Part shown: piece after piece, positions 55,124 to 64,000 of the stretch
Layout of the letters: each line of letters opens with the position of its first letter
Numbering within the stretch: position 1 is the stretch's first letter
Origin: Perkinsus marinus ATCC 50983
Taxonomy: Eukaryota; Perkinsozoa; Perkinsida; Perkinsidae
Direction: 5' to 3'
DNA: 64,000 nucleotides
Assembly (NCBI RefSeq): GCF_000006405.1
Contig: NW_003200768.1
Span: forward strand, 310,039 to 374,038
Translations under genes and position numbers: made by a program
The notes under the pieces: model-generated
Seen by the model: only the letters and a program-made list of their open reading frames with translations
What the model was told of the DNA's origin: nothing
The model's database searches: none

Positions 55124-55993
55124 ATGTCTACCACGCCCAGCACGCCCGACCTCTTCCGCGAAGTTTTCCCCGACTTGGCTGAGAAAGCGTCGACTGTTTG
55201 TGTCGACATGGGTATTAGTACCGTGGGTGTGCTCGAGGCGGCCCTGGAGGACAAGGAGCTGACCGACGAACTATTGAGAAGGTGTGCATATGGGGGACTC
55301 GACGGAGAGTCCGAAACAACCACTATGACGGAGGTAGCCGATGCGAAGTCTGCCAGCTCATCCACCAAAAGTCCCGGTACTGCCAGCGAAGTCGTCGATG
55401 CCAACAAAAACTATGGTGGTGGTGGTGGTGGTGGTGTCGTCGTGGTCGAGAATCTCGACCAGATCTCGACTCGAGATCTTCTCGAAGCTGAAGAAGACAC
55501 GGTTGCTTATCTGAGCCGGTTGCTCTGGTTAGCGAGGTCACGATCGTTCGAGGCAGCAGTCGAGTGTGATAAGGGTTACAGGCTGGCCTTGCCACAAGGG
55601 GTCACCCGCCTGCGGGACACTGACCCTTCTCTCCAAGTCGACTCTGCCTTCGGTACCTATTTAAGATCCGATCAGTCTCACGAGTTGATAGCTGTAGCCT
55701 TGGTTAAACCGGCGATGAGCCAATCTGGCATACCCAGGCCACCTTCGGGCAAGGGTATACGTAGGCAAGGGAGCGCTATGCACTTCGGTGCTGACACTTG
55801 CCGTTTCACTCGCCAATCCTGTCTCTTCGGTAGGGATTGCCGTTATCGTAAACATTTCGGCGACCCCCAATCTAAGCCTTATTGGCAGAACGGTCAAGGT
55901 GGGGAGAAGGACAGTAGCTTCGGGTCTGATAAACGCCCTAGGACTGGGCAGGTGAAGGATGAACCATCAAGGAAGAACCCTAAGAACCAATAG
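55124..55993 (+). CDS. DIRS-like element ORF1 (Gag-like, CCCH finger)
   Basis: 289 codons from MSTTPSTPDLFREVF. The acidic N-terminal half has a poly-Gly/Val stretch near residues 98-109. The C-terminal part has CRFTRQSCLFGRDCRYRKH, a C-x6-C-x5-C-x4-H arrangement similar to CCCH RNA-binding fingers, followed by a basic tail (KRPRTGQVKDEPSRK). Position ahead of RT and the nucleic-acid-binding finger support a capsid/nucleocapsid-like role. The frame is intact although downstream frames are broken. Confidence 0.65.
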   Translation: MSTTPSTPDLFREVFPDLAEKASTVCVDMGISTVGVLEAALEDKELTDELLRRCAYGGLDGESETTTMTEVADAKSASSSTKSPGTASEVVDANKNYGGGGGGGVVVVENLDQISTRDLLEAEEDTVAYLSRLLWLARSRSFEAAVECDKGYRLALPQGVTRLRDTDPSLQVDSAFGTYLRSDQSHELIAVALVKPAMSQSGIPRPPSGKGIRRQGSAMHFGADTCRFTRQSCLFGRDCRYRKHFGDPQSKPYWQNGQGGEKDSSFGSDKRPRTGQVKDEPSRKNPKNQ

Positions 55994-56131
55994 CTGCGGC
56001 ATTGGTTTGGTGCCAATCCAACACTGTTGAAGCTGAGTTTCCGCCATTTTCCGAAGTTTGATTATCATGTAGTCAAAACTGGTCGCTGCTGCGTTGCGTC
56101 GGTGCCGTTCCTAGTGGTCATAACACCATAA

Positions 56132-56674
56132 ATGGGACGGAGGAAACGTCGTTCTCGGAACAACTGTCGTTCAGTTTGGTTCCCACTTAACAAAGAGACT
56201 CTTCTTTGGGAAATGCCACACGTGAGGTCTACCCAAGCGAAGAAACAGCGAGATAGGCGCAGAAAGTTGGGCAGCAAGCCTGAAGATCACCCTTGGGTGA
56301 CGTCGACCCAGGAATTATCAGCCGCAGCGGTGGAGGGAAAGCCTCGAGATGGCTCCGGGTACTCAGGGCAGTGGGACAAGTTCGAGTTTCGAGAATCTGA
56401 GCTGCCATTAATAGAGAGTACTTCTGGGATTCTAATTAAGCACACAGAGAGGTTCTGTGCGGCCCGAAAGGACTTTTTAGATCGTTTCTTCGCCAGCTCT
56501 CGGGAAGAGCAATCCGAGATGAGTGTGGAGTGGAACGCCGATGATGGAGCTTCACTCAATAGTGTGGCCAATGATCTCCTTGAGGACTTGACCACTTTCA
56601 TCTCGGTCGCGAAGGACATCAATAAATCGGAGCTGGGAGAGCTGGCCGCCCCCCCCGTCCACTCTACGCGCTAG
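56132..56674 (+). CDS. DIRS-like element ORF2, unknown or N-terminus of Pol
   Basis: 180 codons, a very basic start (MGRRKRRSRNNCRSVW), then mixed charged sequence (EDLTTFISVAKDINKSELGE). It lies just before the RT frame and may be the upstream part of Pol separated by a frameshift. No motif recognised. Confidence 0.45.
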   Translation: MGRRKRRSRNNCRSVWFPLNKETLLWEMPHVRSTQAKKQRDRRRKLGSKPEDHPWVTSTQELSAAAVEGKPRDGSGYSGQWDKFEFRESELPLIESTSGILIKHTERFCAARKDFLDRFFASSREEQSEMSVEWNADDGASLNSVANDLLEDLTTFISVAKDINKSELGELAAPPVHSTR

Positions 56675-56759
56675 ACTGCAAGAAGAACTCTGCCTCAGTA
56701 CGGCCCCTGGTAAAGGAGCAACGACGGAGTCGCCCGGTGAAGACGCGGATATCTGCCGG

Positions 56760-58534
56760 ATGGTAGCTGAGGGAGCACCAATTGGCCTCTTGATCCCGGT
56801 TCGAGTAAATGCGGAATGGCCAGCAGTCGATACTGACAAGTTTGGCAAACCAAAGAAGGATGAGCCGTCCTTCGTGCGGTGGCCTGGCGAAAAACTCGAG
56901 GAGCTGAGGCTACACGACTGGCCGCAGGGCAGCATTCCTCCAGATATGTATAGGCTGTTCGAAGAGCTCATAGCGAAGGAGCTTCGGCTAGGCCGGTTAT
57001 CAGAGATTAATCCGACGAGTCCAGACTGCAAGGCGTTGTCGAAAGTTCATGTGATGTGGAAAAACGGGAAGGAATTTAAAGCCATCCGACAATTGGACGA
57101 CTTCAGGAGGAGTGGTATCAATATTACCGTACGTACTGGAGCTCTACTCGAAAGCAAAGGCGAAGACGGTACTGTCCGTGGCCTGAAAACAACCCGCTGT
57201 CTCCCTAGGTTCCGGGATGTTTACGATCTATTGGCTAATGTCCCGCGACCAACCCCTAGTATTGGAGATGAGGATAGCCAAGTTTGGTTGTTAGAATGGG
57301 ACATAGTATCAGCGTTCAAATTGATTAGTGCGGAATCGAGCGAACGCGGATTCCTATGCTCTCTGGACCCTCGGGATCCCAGCAAAGCCTTCAAGCACAA
57401 TTGCCTGCCTTTCGGCCTCGTAACATCCCCGAGCGTTTCCGGGAGGCGAGCCTACGCTGTGTAAAACGCCTATTGGACTGTGCATTGCGAATGGCTGCCC
57501 CGGAGATTGTTACTACAGTATTTCGAGCGATCGTATATGTGGATGACTATACGATGGCCACAAGCAAGGCGAGGTTCTGTCTGGTATTCAGCCTGCTCCT
57601 GGAATACACTTGGAATACCTATTGAGCTGACGAAAACCCACGCTTTGAGGAGTGATGGAAGGATACTTGGTTATCGGGTGGATAATATCCACTGGATATC
57701 GGGGAGAATAACGATATCGAACTCAGCGTGCCGGTGACCAAAAGAGATAAGATAATCGCTGTGTTGCTATCCGATCAGCTATGTATACCGCGAGCAACGC
57801 TGGAGACGCTTGTTGGCCGCATAAACTGGTGTACAGGTTGGATTCCCGAAATACGGCCCAAATTGGATAAGCTCTATGAAGTACTGATGGTCCTGAGCCA
57901 GCGACCGTCTCTTCGGAGCGTCAGAATATAACCAACCAGGCGCCTAGAGCTACATAAGTCCGCCGAGACCTTCACTCGCAGTCACAACAAACATAATCCA
58001 TACATTGACTACAAGGATGAGCATCTATTGGTGACCGATGCCTCTGGATGCGGTCTGGGTAGGGACTTCTTTCCACGATGCGATACTCGGAATCTAAGAT
58101 AGTTTTCGATAAATATGGAGGAAAATCCCGAGATTTGGAGGCAGATTTGGTATGAGCGCAGGAATCGGCTCGATGATCAACTTCCTGCCGAGCTGGAACC
58201 AGTGAAGTTCGTCAGCGGTGATAGTAATTTCCTCGAACTACTCGCAGTCTATTATGGCTGCGAGTACATCCGGGCAATATGTGCTCCGTGGGTGACTTAT
58301 ATCAGATGCTTCTCTGACAACACTTGTACGGTGTCAGTACTAAGAAGCTTCAGGTCGCGCTCTATGAGCCTTGCTTCCGTCGTTTGGAGATTCGGCGACT
58401 TCCGTTACCGACTCAATGCTCATCATATTGCCGGGACCTTGAACAGCATAGCTGATGATATCTCTAGGTTAACTCGTGCTTCGTTGGTATCCACCGGTCA
58501 AATGCCGAGGTCGTGGCGGCAGGTGCCACGTTAA
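56760..58534 (+). pseudogene. DIRS-like reverse transcriptase and RNase H, frameshifted
   Basis: RT blocks in order: KEFKAIRQLDDFRRSGIN, WLLEWDIVSAFKLI, FKHNCLPFGLVTSP, then one frame over the catalytic YVDD (AIVYVDDYTMATSK). After another shift come the thumb-like ELTKTHALRSDGRILGY and LVGRINWCTGWIPEIRPKL. RNase H follows: VTDASGCGLG, SNFLELLAVYYG, CFSDNTCTVSVL and HHIAGTLNSIADDISR. The RQLDDFR-SGIN and HHIAGTLN-AD forms are characteristic of DIRS-order pol. Frame breaks near 57430, 57600, 57720 and 57930 mean the copy is not functional. Confidence 0.78.
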
Positions 58535-58734
58535 GTCCTTAAAAAAGCTGTGGCGTTCACTCCTCTTCAAGTCTGTAAGACATCACCTTTGTCAGAAGTT
58601 GTGGCTCACGACTAACGTGGGTTCATAGTGCTCGGTTTCTCGTTTGCGGACCCGACCGAGTTCCTGTCAATTTGAGTGGGCCCAACTAAAGGGATGCCAG
58701 ATTTGTCCGTCATCGTTGGACCGCTACATTCCCC

Positions 58735-59670
58735 ATGTCAGAAAACTCCGCCTTCACGAAGTGGAACGAGATTCAGCCTGCATACGGTTCAGCTGAGGCT
58801 ACTGCTCAGAATTTGGAGCTACTAGGGCTCTCGATAAGTGAGGACACAAGAAGAGGCTACGAAAGGGCAAGAAGAGAGGTCTACGAAATGGGATTGTCCT
58901 CCCCTCTCAACGCTGGTAAAGTTATCCGATACATCAGATGTTTGTTGGATGTAACTGAGCTGAATTCGACCTCGGTACAGAAGCGAATTAAAGCCCTAAG
59001 GACTTTGCAGAAACTGGAAGGCTTTAGCACCATGGAGGCCGCGGATGAAACGCTTATTAAGCAAGCCATGCAGGCTGTTTTACGTATAACTTATACGGTA
59101 TAAGGCCCCAGCGGGATGCCAAGCTCGCTGCCATAATGCTCGAGAGTGCAGTTGAGTTCCTATTTGACTGTCCTGAGGCACAGTTCAAGGACAAACCAGA
59201 GAAAAGCCTTGTACGATCAGCTCTCCTCAGCGGGATATCACCGTGCTTAAGGTCCGGCGAGTTGCTGCGCGTAAGAAGCCAGGATATCACTGAGATACTA
59301 CCTGGGGTCCCTGGGACTCATATTAGAATACACCTCGGTATCACCAAAGTCAACAAGATTGAGTACGTGGAGACCTCGTGTAATGCTTCGAAGGATGTGT
59401 GCGAACAAAGGGGGAAATGGTGCTGCTGCCACACTATGATTAGCCTCTGAGACGCGACGGCCAGGCCACTCAGAATCTTTCACAAAATCTATAAGAAGTC
59501 TACGGCGGAAGTTGAAAGCTTGGCCCAGTTTCTACCGGACTCTATTGGCGAGGTGGACCTTATGCAGTCTCTGAAATTTTCTGGTCATTCCTGCCGTAGA
59601 AGTGGGACAGTATATCACTTGCGTGCCGATGCACCAAGGCCAATTACCAAAGGAATATCGCGGTGGCGCC
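58735..59670 (+). pseudogene. DIRS-like tyrosine recombinase, frameshifted and truncated by gap
   Basis: The N-terminal part resembles the SAM-like core-binding domain (SISEDTRRGYERARREVYEM, LNSTSVQKRIKALRTLQ). The catalytic domain has LLSGISPCLRSGELLRVRSQ (first catalytic Arg). Then, after frame shifts, FSGHSCRRSGTVYHLRADAP carries the H-x-x-R pair. The nucleophilic Tyr should lie about 30 residues further on, beyond 59670. These enzymes insert circular cDNA. Confidence 0.72.
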
Positions 59671-59770
59671 NNNNNNNNNNNNNNNNNNNNNNNNNNNNNN
59701 NNNNNNNNNNNNNNNNNNNNNNNNNNNNNNNNNNNNNNNNNNNNNNNNNNNNNNNNNNNNNNNNNNNNNN
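59671..59770. other. Assembly gap (100 N)
   Basis: Exactly 100 N. Left contig ends inside the recombinase; right contig starts inside copy B of the duplicated block. Confidence 0.98.
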
Positions 59771-59809
59771 AGAAGTGTTCATCATAGTAAGGATATCACA
59801 TTGGTCATG

Positions 59810-61774
59810 TTACACAGGTTTCAGTCCCAGCTGCATCTCACACACCCTTATCGTCTTACCAAAATCCTCCGAACTCTCGCCCATTTTCCTCAACATCCCT
59901 ACTAAAGCTGGTGTGGGATCGCATAGAACTGCCTCGCACATCATACGAACTGCATCAGTTCTGTCGCTGCTAGTCTCGAGTAACTCTTTAACTCTTGAAG
60001 GCATCTCACGCAGCAAACTTTGGAATGCTCCCTGCAGCTTTCGCTTCACCGATGCATCTACTGCTAGGACCAGCACATTCGGGTCTCCATGTTCAACTAT
60101 GGCTTTCGGATACCTCCGAATAGCGTCACCGGCGAGGCTCTCGACATCCCTCGGGAGAGACTCCTGTTGCAACGCGAAAACTGCTGCTGGTGGAAGTTCC
60201 GTAAACAAACAGTTAATTGTATTCAGAGCGCCTTCGACGGAGCTTCCCCTCACGGGTCCGCTTTTTAGAAACAAAATGGCGAGGTCGGCCAAGCCGGCTT
60301 CGGCGAGCAAGACCGGCACAGATCTTCGACCTTCTTGGGCAGCAGCAGCAGCAGGATGAGATGCCCGGGAAAGAGCTCTCCAGTGCGCGAGCTGTTTCGA
60401 GCAAAGATTGATAGAAGCTTCGAGGCAACGCTTGAGGTTCACGTCGTGGACAATATCAAGAGGTTCAACCAAGTCGGACATCATAGACACTACTGTCGCA
60501 GAGATATCAGTCCGACTCAACAACTGATCGGATAGCTCAGGGAGACAGTTCGTTACGATAGCCATCAAAAGGTCGCCGGATCGACTCGCGGTGAGCATAC
60601 CGCCCATCCCGGCATTCCTTACCTCGACCTTACGCTCCACGTAAATGATTTTCAAAACCTCATTGAAAAGGCTACCAGAGACCCTACACAGTTCAATGGC
60701 CACCGCGTGGTTCTTCAACCCCATCATATATACTGTCCTGCCCAATTTAGTAGGGATCGCCGTCGTATCCTGTCGAAGGACGTCTTTCAGACAGGGCGTG
60801 ACAAGCCTCGTGTGAGTTTCCAACAAAAGACTACAGCTGGTCATGTTCCCCTCACAAACTCTGCCGATCAGCTTCCCCGAAGGTTCGCCTTTGATACCCC
60901 CAAGCAACTTATTCGCGCATTCACGCTGGATTTCCGGCGACATGCTCAGCGATAAAGTGAGGAGCTCAAGATTATCAGCCTCCTGCACCGAATTCAAGAT
61001 TTCCGTCTGTTCTGACTCGTCCAACTCGCGGCCAAGCAAAGGTGCCACCAACGCCACCACTGTATACCAACTCTCCTTCGTCGCCATTTTCAAAATTCTT
61101 TCGGCCAGCATCGGCGAAATCACCCGCCGTGCCTCTACCTTCGCAAAAATGAGCTCGAACACATCATGAGTTACTCTAGTTCCGGTCAGGAGATTCGAAA
61201 TAGTCCCGAGGAAGGCCATTTCCGCGATGGGGACCGCACCAGAAACACCAAAAATTCGACGCAGCTCCGCACAAACTCGGGCATGATTCGCTTCGCTGAA
61301 ACTGAGTAGCCATAGCCTACCCATCTCGCCCGACTCAGCGAGGACCCTTTCGACGACCTCAGGAGACGTACGAGGCTGACCCTCACAAACCACAGGGGAA
61401 AATATATTCTTTCGAGCCTGGACGTATCCAGTGTTGCGATCAATTGTCACGTAGTTCACATCAGTCGCGCTTCCACGAGAGCTACTCGGCCCGGAATTGT
61501 CAACTAGCAGATCGAACTCTTGCTCTGACCCGTCACTGAAGAACTCGCTGGGGCTAGGGGAAATTTTCTCATCCGGTCTTATCAATTCTACCCCACCACG
61601 AGAGAGTATTACACTATCTCCTATGAGCTCATCGTGAGCCTTTATATTAGAATGCTCATCTACTGCAAGGCTGATGCATTCCTCGCCTGTGAGGAGAACT
61701 CGGCCACCGAACTCAGATGATGCTGCTGCTGGATCGACGAGTATGCGGATGACAGTCGCCTGACGCTCCGTCAT
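59810..61774 (-). CDS. Unknown 654-residue helical protein, copy B
   Basis: Paralogue or allele of the 50297-52267 protein, colinear over its whole length. Changes include a two-codon shorter Ala content and about two dozen substitutions (for example CIRLATD to CISLAVD, FGKTIRVCEMQPG to MQLG). The central residues about 120-240 are essentially unchanged. Frame fully open. See copy A for predicted structure; function unknown. Confidence 0.8.
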   Translation of the reverse strand: MTERQATVIRILVDPAAASSEFGGRVLLTGEECISLAVDEHSNIKAHDELIGDSVILSRGGVELIRPDEKISPSPSEFFSDGSEQEFDLLVDNSGPSSSRGSATDVNYVTIDRNTGYVQARKNIFSPVVCEGQPRTSPEVVERVLAESGEMGRLWLLSFSEANHARVCAELRRIFGVSGAVPIAEMAFLGTISNLLTGTRVTHDVFELIFAKVEARRVISPMLAERILKMATKESWYTVVALVAPLLGRELDESEQTEILNSVQEADNLELLTLSLSMSPEIQRECANKLLGGIKGEPSGKLIGRVCEGNMTSCSLLLETHTRLVTPCLKDVLRQDTTAIPTKLGRTVYMMGLKNHAVAIELCRVSGSLFNEVLKIIYVERKVEVRNAGMGGMLTASRSGDLLMAIVTNCLPELSDQLLSRTDISATVVSMMSDLVEPLDIVHDVNLKRCLEASINLCSKQLAHWRALSRASHPAAAAAQEGRRSVPVLLAEAGLADLAILFLKSGPVRGSSVEGALNTINCLFTELPPAAVFALQQESLPRDVESLAGDAIRRYPKAIVEHGDPNVLVLAVDASVKRKLQGAFQSLLREMPSRVKELLETSSDRTDAVRMMCEAVLCDPTPALVGMLRKMGESSEDFGKTIRVCEMQLGLKPV

Positions 61775-62038
61775 ATTGGAGAAAAACTGCTATAAAGGTA
61801 AAGCGAGACTGGATGAAAACGCGAAAACCGCTATGGTTGATCAGTAGTGAGAAGGCTTTCGAGATTAAACCCGCATGCTGCATAATGAGGTGTGATGAGA
61901 GCCGTATTCACGGCAGTCGCAAAAAGAAGAAGAAAAGTGACTTTAGATGTGTGGAGACCGATAAAGGATGATTTCATTTCCACTAGGAGAGTAGTGAGAA
62001 CCGACGAGACGACCCCTGTCGGACCGACCTTCCTACGT

Positions 62039-62106
62039 GAGTAGCCACACTCCACGTCGTAGAGTGTGGCTACTCGAGTACTGGCTATCGTGGAGTCCAC
62101 GATAGC
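62039..62106. other. Inverted-repeat pair, copy B
   Basis: Same two hairpins as at 52532-52599. The longer one has one changed base in its right arm (CGTAGAG instead of CGTGGAG), turning one pair into a mismatch; the shorter is perfect. Confidence 0.65.
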
Positions 62107-62738
62107 AGACCAAACCGAGACACAGCTATATATTCAAGAGCAGCATCGTGAAAGGGACTTCGTAAGGGTTATCGCTGATCGCCTGCCTCGACAACTAGCT
62201 CCGATGTGGAAATCGATACTATCTACCTGTCTGCAACGAGAAGGGGAGGCCGACAGCAGTGATAGATGCCCATGGGGCCTTCACTTTAGCAGTTGGTGAT
62301 TATTATAAAAGTACTACCAGAAATCATGTCACGTAGAAGTGGAGGCTCATGTGGGGATTATCCATACATGAGAAAACGCCAACTGCGATGAGAAAACTCC
62401 AAAGGTGAACTCAACCGAGGTGTTGGGGTAAGTAAAGGAGTAGGGGAGGGGAAGCGTTTCCCTTTGCAATGTATCGGATGAAATAACAACTATGCAGAAT
62501 GTCCTCTGCCTCTTCGTCAATGGTACAATAAATAATCGCATTTGGTCAGCAGCAATAGTCTACTACTTACAACGACAAAAGTTACATAAAGTTCACCTAT
62601 TTGTCGGAATACAGGAACAACAGTGAAACGAAGACAAGTAGTACATGGAAGGAAACTACACCGAGGGCACTTTCACTCGGTGTTAATGTGATAAATAGAC
62701 TGTCCTCTTGCAGAAGCTACATGGTATAGTACATATTC

Positions 62739-63269
62739 TTATGCGGAAAAATCAGAGGAGCCCCCCTCAGAGGAGCTGCCGGTCTCAGTACTCCTTTCCC
62801 AGTCACTACTAGTTGAAGTCGACCTAGTGCATACGCGTCTTCTACCTGGCTTGAGACGGCTTGGTAGTGGGGGCTCCTCTATCGTGTCGAGCTGGAGGCA
62901 GGCTAAGACCCCGAAGGGTATCATCGAAATCTCAGATCGGCAACTTCCGACAGTTTCGGGAATTTTACGAATTACTCGGGTGGGGTGGTAAGGGCTATGT
63001 CGGTAGTAGTAGCATCCCTCTGTGCCGTGATTAACCCCTTTACTCGAGACTGCCCATTCAGCTTCCCTCCACAGAGCTCTGTCGTGGTCATCTAGACTTA
63101 GCACGATCTGGTCGTGAAGTCTCTCGGTGATTCGAGTTCGACGAGAGAAATCTCGGCTGCTATCAATCATGGAAACACTGGGGTGGTCGTAGAGAGGAGT
63201 TGTTGCAGGAGAGGTAAGGCAGTAGGGCGGAGGGGGAGGGGGTGTGGTGACACGGCGGTGACACTGCAT
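62739..63269 (-). CDS. Unknown 176-residue protein, copy B
   Basis: Colinear with the 53229-53753 product: MQCHRRVTTPPPPPPYCLTS start, LSLDDHDRALWREAEWAVSS, Ser-rich end. Two single-codon insertions relative to copy A keep the frame. No domain recognised. Confidence 0.65.
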   Translation of the reverse strand: MQCHRRVTTPPPPPPYCLTSPATTPLYDHPSVSMIDSSRDFSRRTRITERLHDQIVLSLDDHDRALWREAEWAVSSKGVNHGTEGCYYYRHSPYHPTRVIRKIPETVGSCRSEISMIPFGVLACLQLDTIEEPPLPSRLKPGRRRVCTRSTSTSSDWERSTETGSSSEGGSSDFSA

Positions 63270-63640
63270 AGTAGGAAAAGGTCAAACTGGGGAAAAGATT
63301 TCCTTGTGGATACAAAACTATACACGTCTGAAATGGCAGAATATACAACGCCCGATGGGAACGTTCATCAACCTTCGAATAGCAGTGTAGCAGAACCCTC
63401 ACCGTGAGAGGAGGAGCGATGGCAGGCACTACAGTGTGAAAGGGAAGATTCGACCGGAGAAATGTCAAGTAGGCGCAGATTGCGTTATTGAACTACTCCG
63501 ACAAGTTTTCAGTTTCACTACTATGGTAATAAAGGGCGTTGGGAATTCTAGTTGGAAATTCGGAAGAGATAAGACGATACAATTTTCCCTATTTTTGAGG
63601 TGCCTCCTAAGGAGCAGTTCTTAAGTTGTCTCTGGGGACC

Positions 63641-64000
63641 CAGTGTGTCGTCGCGTCTTGGGATTTTTTGTCACGCGCCACGAAATTATCACCGTTGTCG
63701 TGGTCATGGTCGATCATCACCAAATTGCCAATTAAATATCCCACTCCTGGTCGCGTGGGTCTAGTGGGGCGGTTCGGTACGAACCGATTCTAGAAGTACC
63801 GATGAGGGAAAGACGCTCAGAGACACAGAGTCTGAGTGACACTCAGTGAGCGTGCCGACAACAGTGCGTGTCTGCACCCTCTATGGTACTTGCTCCCGGG
63901 AGGGGTGGGATTGGAATAAAATACAGAAGATTCTTCAGTCCGTGACCATGTTATGACATAAGAAAGGCGAGGAGGATCCGCTCGCCTCACCGTTACATCT
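63641..64000. other. Unique flank beyond copy B; no gene seen
   Basis: This is the sequence that in copy A's position is replaced by the DIRS-like element. No frame of note. Confidence 0.5.

Larger units (their letters stand above)
54103..59670 (+). mobile_element. DIRS-type tyrosine-recombinase retroelement, decayed, 3' end lost in gap
   Basis: The order Gag-like ORF, second ORF, RT, RNase H, tyrosine recombinase on the plus strand is that of DIRS/Ngaro-like elements. No integrase and no LTR are seen. Several frameshifts break RT and YR. The left edge is placed where copy A of the duplicated block stops matching copy B. The right edge, with the YR catalytic Tyr and any terminal repeat, lies in or beyond the gap. 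No methyltransferase domain is seen. Confidence 0.8.
59771..63640. repeat. Duplicated 3.85-kb block, copy B
   Basis: Matches 50258-54102 in order and orientation with scattered substitutions and small indels. It begins exactly at the gap and departs after GGGGACCC at 63640, where unrelated sequence (AGTGTGTCGTCGCGTC) follows instead of the DIRS-like element. Confidence 0.95.

Noticed and set aside
55323-55595. His-rich and Arg-rich frame opposite the DIRS Gag-like ORF
   Set aside because: Shadow of the poly-Gly stretch in the real frame.
1-64000. CRISPR arrays, bacterial operons, toxin-antitoxin or phage modules
   Set aside because: None seen. The tandem repeats present are satellites without CRISPR-like spacer structure, and the genes are eukaryotic and spliced.

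Overview
The window is nuclear DNA of a protist with spliced genes. It holds a secretory-pathway BiP with a signal peptide, class I aldolases, cathepsin Z-type proteases, a CEP164-like ciliary protein, many short GT-AG introns (about 38-50 nt, some 50-540 nt), and LINE and DIRS-type retroelements. Gene content and protein style suggest an alveolate, most likely Perkinsus. That assignment is inference; no rRNA or organellar marker is present. Two 100-base N runs (6091-6190, 59671-59770) are scaffold gaps, so order and distance across them are not guaranteed.

Layout. 1-7.3 kb is gene-poor and repeat-rich: tRNA-like SINE, trinucleotide microsatellite, a palindromic foldback element, a gap and an AT-rich stretch. 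7.3-9.7 kb (minus) is a multi-exon WW plus coiled-coil protein resembling CEP164. 10.4-11.6 kb has a local tandem duplication and a degenerate satellite. 12.3-13.8 kb (minus) is a 12-TM MFS transporter. 15.1-15.6 kb (minus) is a broken RRM gene. 16.3-21.3 kb (minus) carries two tandem cathepsin Z-like genes whose introns are loaded with a dispersed repeat family, foldback elements and a tRNA-like SINE. 21.57-26.04 kb (minus) is an apparently full-length LINE with a 13-bp target-site duplication, one intact 1356-codon ORF and an HDV-like ribozyme fold at its exact 5' end.

27.3-30.5 kb has two tandem aldolase genes, the second lacking the phosphate-binding loop. 31.7-33.7 kb is BiP. 33.9-35.6 kb is a tandem-IQ-motif protein. 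37.8-39.2 kb is a four-TM, tetraspanin-like protein. 41.1 kb is a small single-TM ORF. 42.7-44.1 kb (minus) is a type II membrane glycosyltransferase-like protein, next to a 53-bp satellite related to the one at 11.3 kb. 45.3-49.8 kb holds two tandem nicotinamidase genes.

50.26-54.10 kb is a block with a 656-codon unknown protein and a 174-codon unknown protein. It is repeated at 59.77-63.64 kb with a few percent divergence. Between the copies, 54.1-59.67 kb is a decayed DIRS-type tyrosine-recombinase retroelement (Gag-like, RT, RNase H, YR) that runs into the second gap.

The clearest themes are gene duplication with divergence (cathepsins, aldolases, nicotinamidases, the 3.85-kb block) and abundant mobile DNA, much of it in introns. 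No CRISPR array, operon or bacterial-type system is present.
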